Origin: Bacteroidota bacterium
Lineage (GTDB): Bacteria; Bacteroidota; Bacteroidia; Bacteroidales; WCHB1-69
Assembly (NCBI GenBank): GCA_023392945.1
Contig: JAEWNB010000107.1
Coordinates: 1-8,204, forward strand
Reading direction: 5' to 3'
Length of the DNA stretch: 8,204 nucleotides
Under the pieces are notes generated by a model. It ran no database searches. It was not told the origin of the DNA and worked only from the letters and a program-made list of their open reading frames with translations. Every line of letters starts with the position of its first letter. Within the stretch, counting starts at the first letter, position 1. This document shows positions 6,613-8,204 of this stretch, one piece after another. A program made the translations under genes and the position numbers.

Positions 6613-8204
6613 TCATTCACATTCTTTCACACATCTAACACTATAGCCGTTTCCTTTTAAGGAGTTAGTGAACAAAAAGTCGGGACAATTATGCTCAAGT
6701 GAATTACACGGTCCTTCAACCGAAGTAGTATAAGTAGCTGACCAAAAACCGGCATTTCCCAATAACAAATAGAAGGCATTAGCAGAAGCATTGTAATAAC
6801 CTGCCGGCAGACCTGAAAAACCTGTTGAATTTGACCCATTTAAGCCATTCAGCCAATTCGTTTCCGACTTTAATGCATCGGCACCATAAGCCATTATTTC
6901 CCGGTAATGTTCATTTTCAGGCACATACCAGCCGACAGGACAAATGCCTTGTATATGACCATAAGATGTCAGTGTTGGGGCAGTTGTTGAGCCTTCGGGA
7001 ACATTTACGGCTGAATACCAACTGTAAAGACGTCCATAAGTAGCAATATTTGCAGTTGAATCCGGATAATCAGCCGCATAATACGCTTTGGCAACCGGAA
7101 TAGCACTGCCGGCTGCATAAGAGATATTTTTCATGTTTTGCTTAGTCCAGCAACTTGTACCTACTAAAATCATGTCATAAGTTTCTTCCTGATAAGTAAA
7201 TGATTCTCCGGTACATGGCGGATTCAGGAGAATTGTCTGGTTGCAGCTGCTACTATTGCCGGCAGAGTCTACTAATGTCCAGGTACGCGTAATTGTTTTC
7301 CTATAAAATCCGGTTATTGCATCTCGGTAATATACTCTCTTGATGGCACAGTTATCAGTTGCAACACCATTATTGGGTGCTCCAGAAAATTCAGCATACG
7401 AAGACAATAATTGTGCTGATGAAAATGCAGGTGACTCAACATCCAATGTATCACAAGTGGTTGTATATTCACGATATTCAGGACAATTTTCAAAAACAGG
7501 AGACTCATTATCCACAACCGTTACAATGAGCGTATCAGTTGCACTATTCGGAATAGCAGCGGCATCTTTCACCGTGTAGGCGATTACTGTTCTTCCCGCC
7601 GGAAATGCATAAGCTCCAACCTGTCCATCTCCCTGATCTGAGGTAACTCCACTCATTGTCCATGAAATAGAAGCTCCGGAACAATTATCGGAAAAAGAGG
7701 CATCCGGGATGTTTATCACAACAGTGCCATTTCCGGTGCCATCGGCAGAAGTGACACTTGAAGTATCGGCTCCTGCAATGATAACAGGACTTTCTTCATC
7801 ATTGATAATGATTTTAAATTTGCATGTGTCGGTGTTATGAATATTGGTGGCTACAACAGTAACATATGTCGTATCCCTGTTGAACACACTTCCGCTTCCG
7901 GTACCTGATCCGGAAAGAATAGTAGTTCCTGAAGTATAAAAACTGTAGGTTGGGGCAGGGCTTCCGGATGCTGTAACCGAATATTCAATCGCTTTTGTAC
8001 AGCTTCCAGTTTCAAGAACCTCTACCATATCGGATTGACAATAGGTTACAGATGGTACTTCGCCTTTGGTTAAAGTAACATCGTTTCCAGTCCCGCCAGT
8101 ATAATTGATTCCCCAATAATTAATCCCGTCATAAAAAGAAGTACTCCCGGAAAAAGCTCCCTCAACAACACTTTGCCCTTCATTATTAATAAGGGTGATG
8201 GTGC
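6613..8204 (-). CDS. Surface/secreted protein with HYR-like repeats and C-terminal Fib_succ_major domain, 5'-truncated
   Basis: The frame is open through the window end, so the ATG at 8028 is internal; 529 complete codons are visible. The first part ends with NYTGGTGNDVTLT (8106-8068), a motif that closes repeat units of large passenger-like surface proteins. Next come Ig/HYR-like modules. One ends near 7800 with IIINDEESP. The next spans about 7791-7507 with SFSDNCSG, FPAGRTVIAYTVKDAA and VVDNESPVF. The last ends near 7219 with ATDNCAIK, WTLVDSAGNSSSC. The C-terminal ~200 residues (about 7215-6616) match the Fibrobacter succinogenes major paralogous domain (TIGR02145 type): YGRLYSWYSAVN, GICPVGWYVPEN, GFSGLPAGYY, FWSATY, GYSVRCVKE. 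Such proteins are extracellular in Fibrobacteres and Bacteroidota, with suspected adhesion or structural roles. A signal peptide would lie outside the window. No type IX sorting tail is visible: the chain stops right after the domain. Many Ser/Thr/Gly/Asn residues fit export. Confidence 0.85.
   Translation of the reverse strand, partial: TITLINNEGQSVVEGAFSGSTSFYDGINYWGINYTGGTGNDVTLTKGEVPSVTYCQSDMVEVLETGSCTKAIEYSVTASGSPAPTYSFYTSGTTILSGSGTGSGSVFNRDTTYVTVVATNIHNTDTCKFKIIINDEESPVIIAGADTSSVTSADGTGNGTVVINIPDASFSDNCSGASISWTMSGVTSDQGDGQVGAYAFPAGRTVIAYTVKDAAAIPNSATDTLIVTVVDNESPVFENCPEYREYTTTCDTLDVESPAFSSAQLLSSYAEFSGAPNNGVATDNCAIKRVYYRDAITGFYRKTITRTWTLVDSAGNSSSCNQTILLNPPCTGESFTYQEETYDMILVGTSCWTKQNMKNISYAAGSAIPVAKAYYAADYPDSTANIATYGRLYSWYSAVNVPEGSTTAPTLTSYGHIQGICPVGWYVPENEHYREIMAYGADALKSETNWLNGLNGSNSTGFSGLPAGYYNASANAFYLLLGNAGFWSATYTTSVEGPCNSLEHNCPDFLFTNSLKGNGYSVRCVKECE

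Noticed and set aside
6825..7043. Plus-strand frame antisense to the surface-protein cap domain
   Set aside because: The opposite strand encodes clear Fib_succ_major motifs here; the frame has no supporting motif or context.
8026..8028. ATG as start of the surface protein
   Set aside because: The same frame continues without a stop to the window end and encodes a recognisable repeat end (GGTGNDVTLT) upstream of this ATG.

Overview
The window reads as a piece of a Bacteroidota chromosome, probably of a Bacteroidales-like anaerobe. The main reasons are a nucleoside kinase of the threonyl-tRNA-synthetase-like fusion type, a surface protein ending in a Fibrobacter-succinogenes-type paralogous domain, AT-rich leaders without Shine-Dalgarno sequences, and a good match to the Bacteroidota -7 promoter element (TAnnTTTG). 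This assignment is inferred from gene content. No rRNA or other marker gene is present.

Left part (1-3016, plus strand): three closely packed genes, each separated by 11 bases, form an apparent operon. They are the C-terminal part of a nucleoside (uridine-type) kinase cut by the window edge, a complete flavin-reductase-like FMN-binding protein, and a complete soluble phospholipase D / cardiolipin synthase-like enzyme with two intact HKD motifs. Their functions have no obvious common pathway.

Middle (3195-6428, minus strand, convergent with the operon): one 1077-residue redox enzyme. It joins in one chain a [2Fe-2S] ferredoxin domain, an FAD/NAD(P)-type pyridine nucleotide oxidoreductase, a two-cluster 4Fe-4S ferredoxin domain, a BFD-type [2Fe-2S] domain and a D-amino-acid-oxidase-like FAD domain. 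Except for the extra ferredoxin module, this is the content and order of the separate hydrogen cyanide synthase / opine oxidase / hydroxyproline dehydrogenase subunits. It looks like a complete amine or imino-acid dehydrogenase with an internal electron wire. The substrate is not identifiable from sequence, and no transporter or catabolic partner lies nearby. It has its own candidate promoter and a weak candidate terminator, so it is probably transcribed alone.

Right part (6613-8204, minus strand): the C-terminal 529 residues of a larger secreted or surface protein, truncated by the window edge. A passenger-like repeat end is followed by HYR/Ig-like modules and a C-terminal Fib_succ_major domain. 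A strong intrinsic terminator follows it and separates it from the redox gene.

No tRNA, rRNA, CRISPR array, insertion sequence or phage gene was seen. The most interesting item is the single-chain multi-cofactor dehydrogenase.
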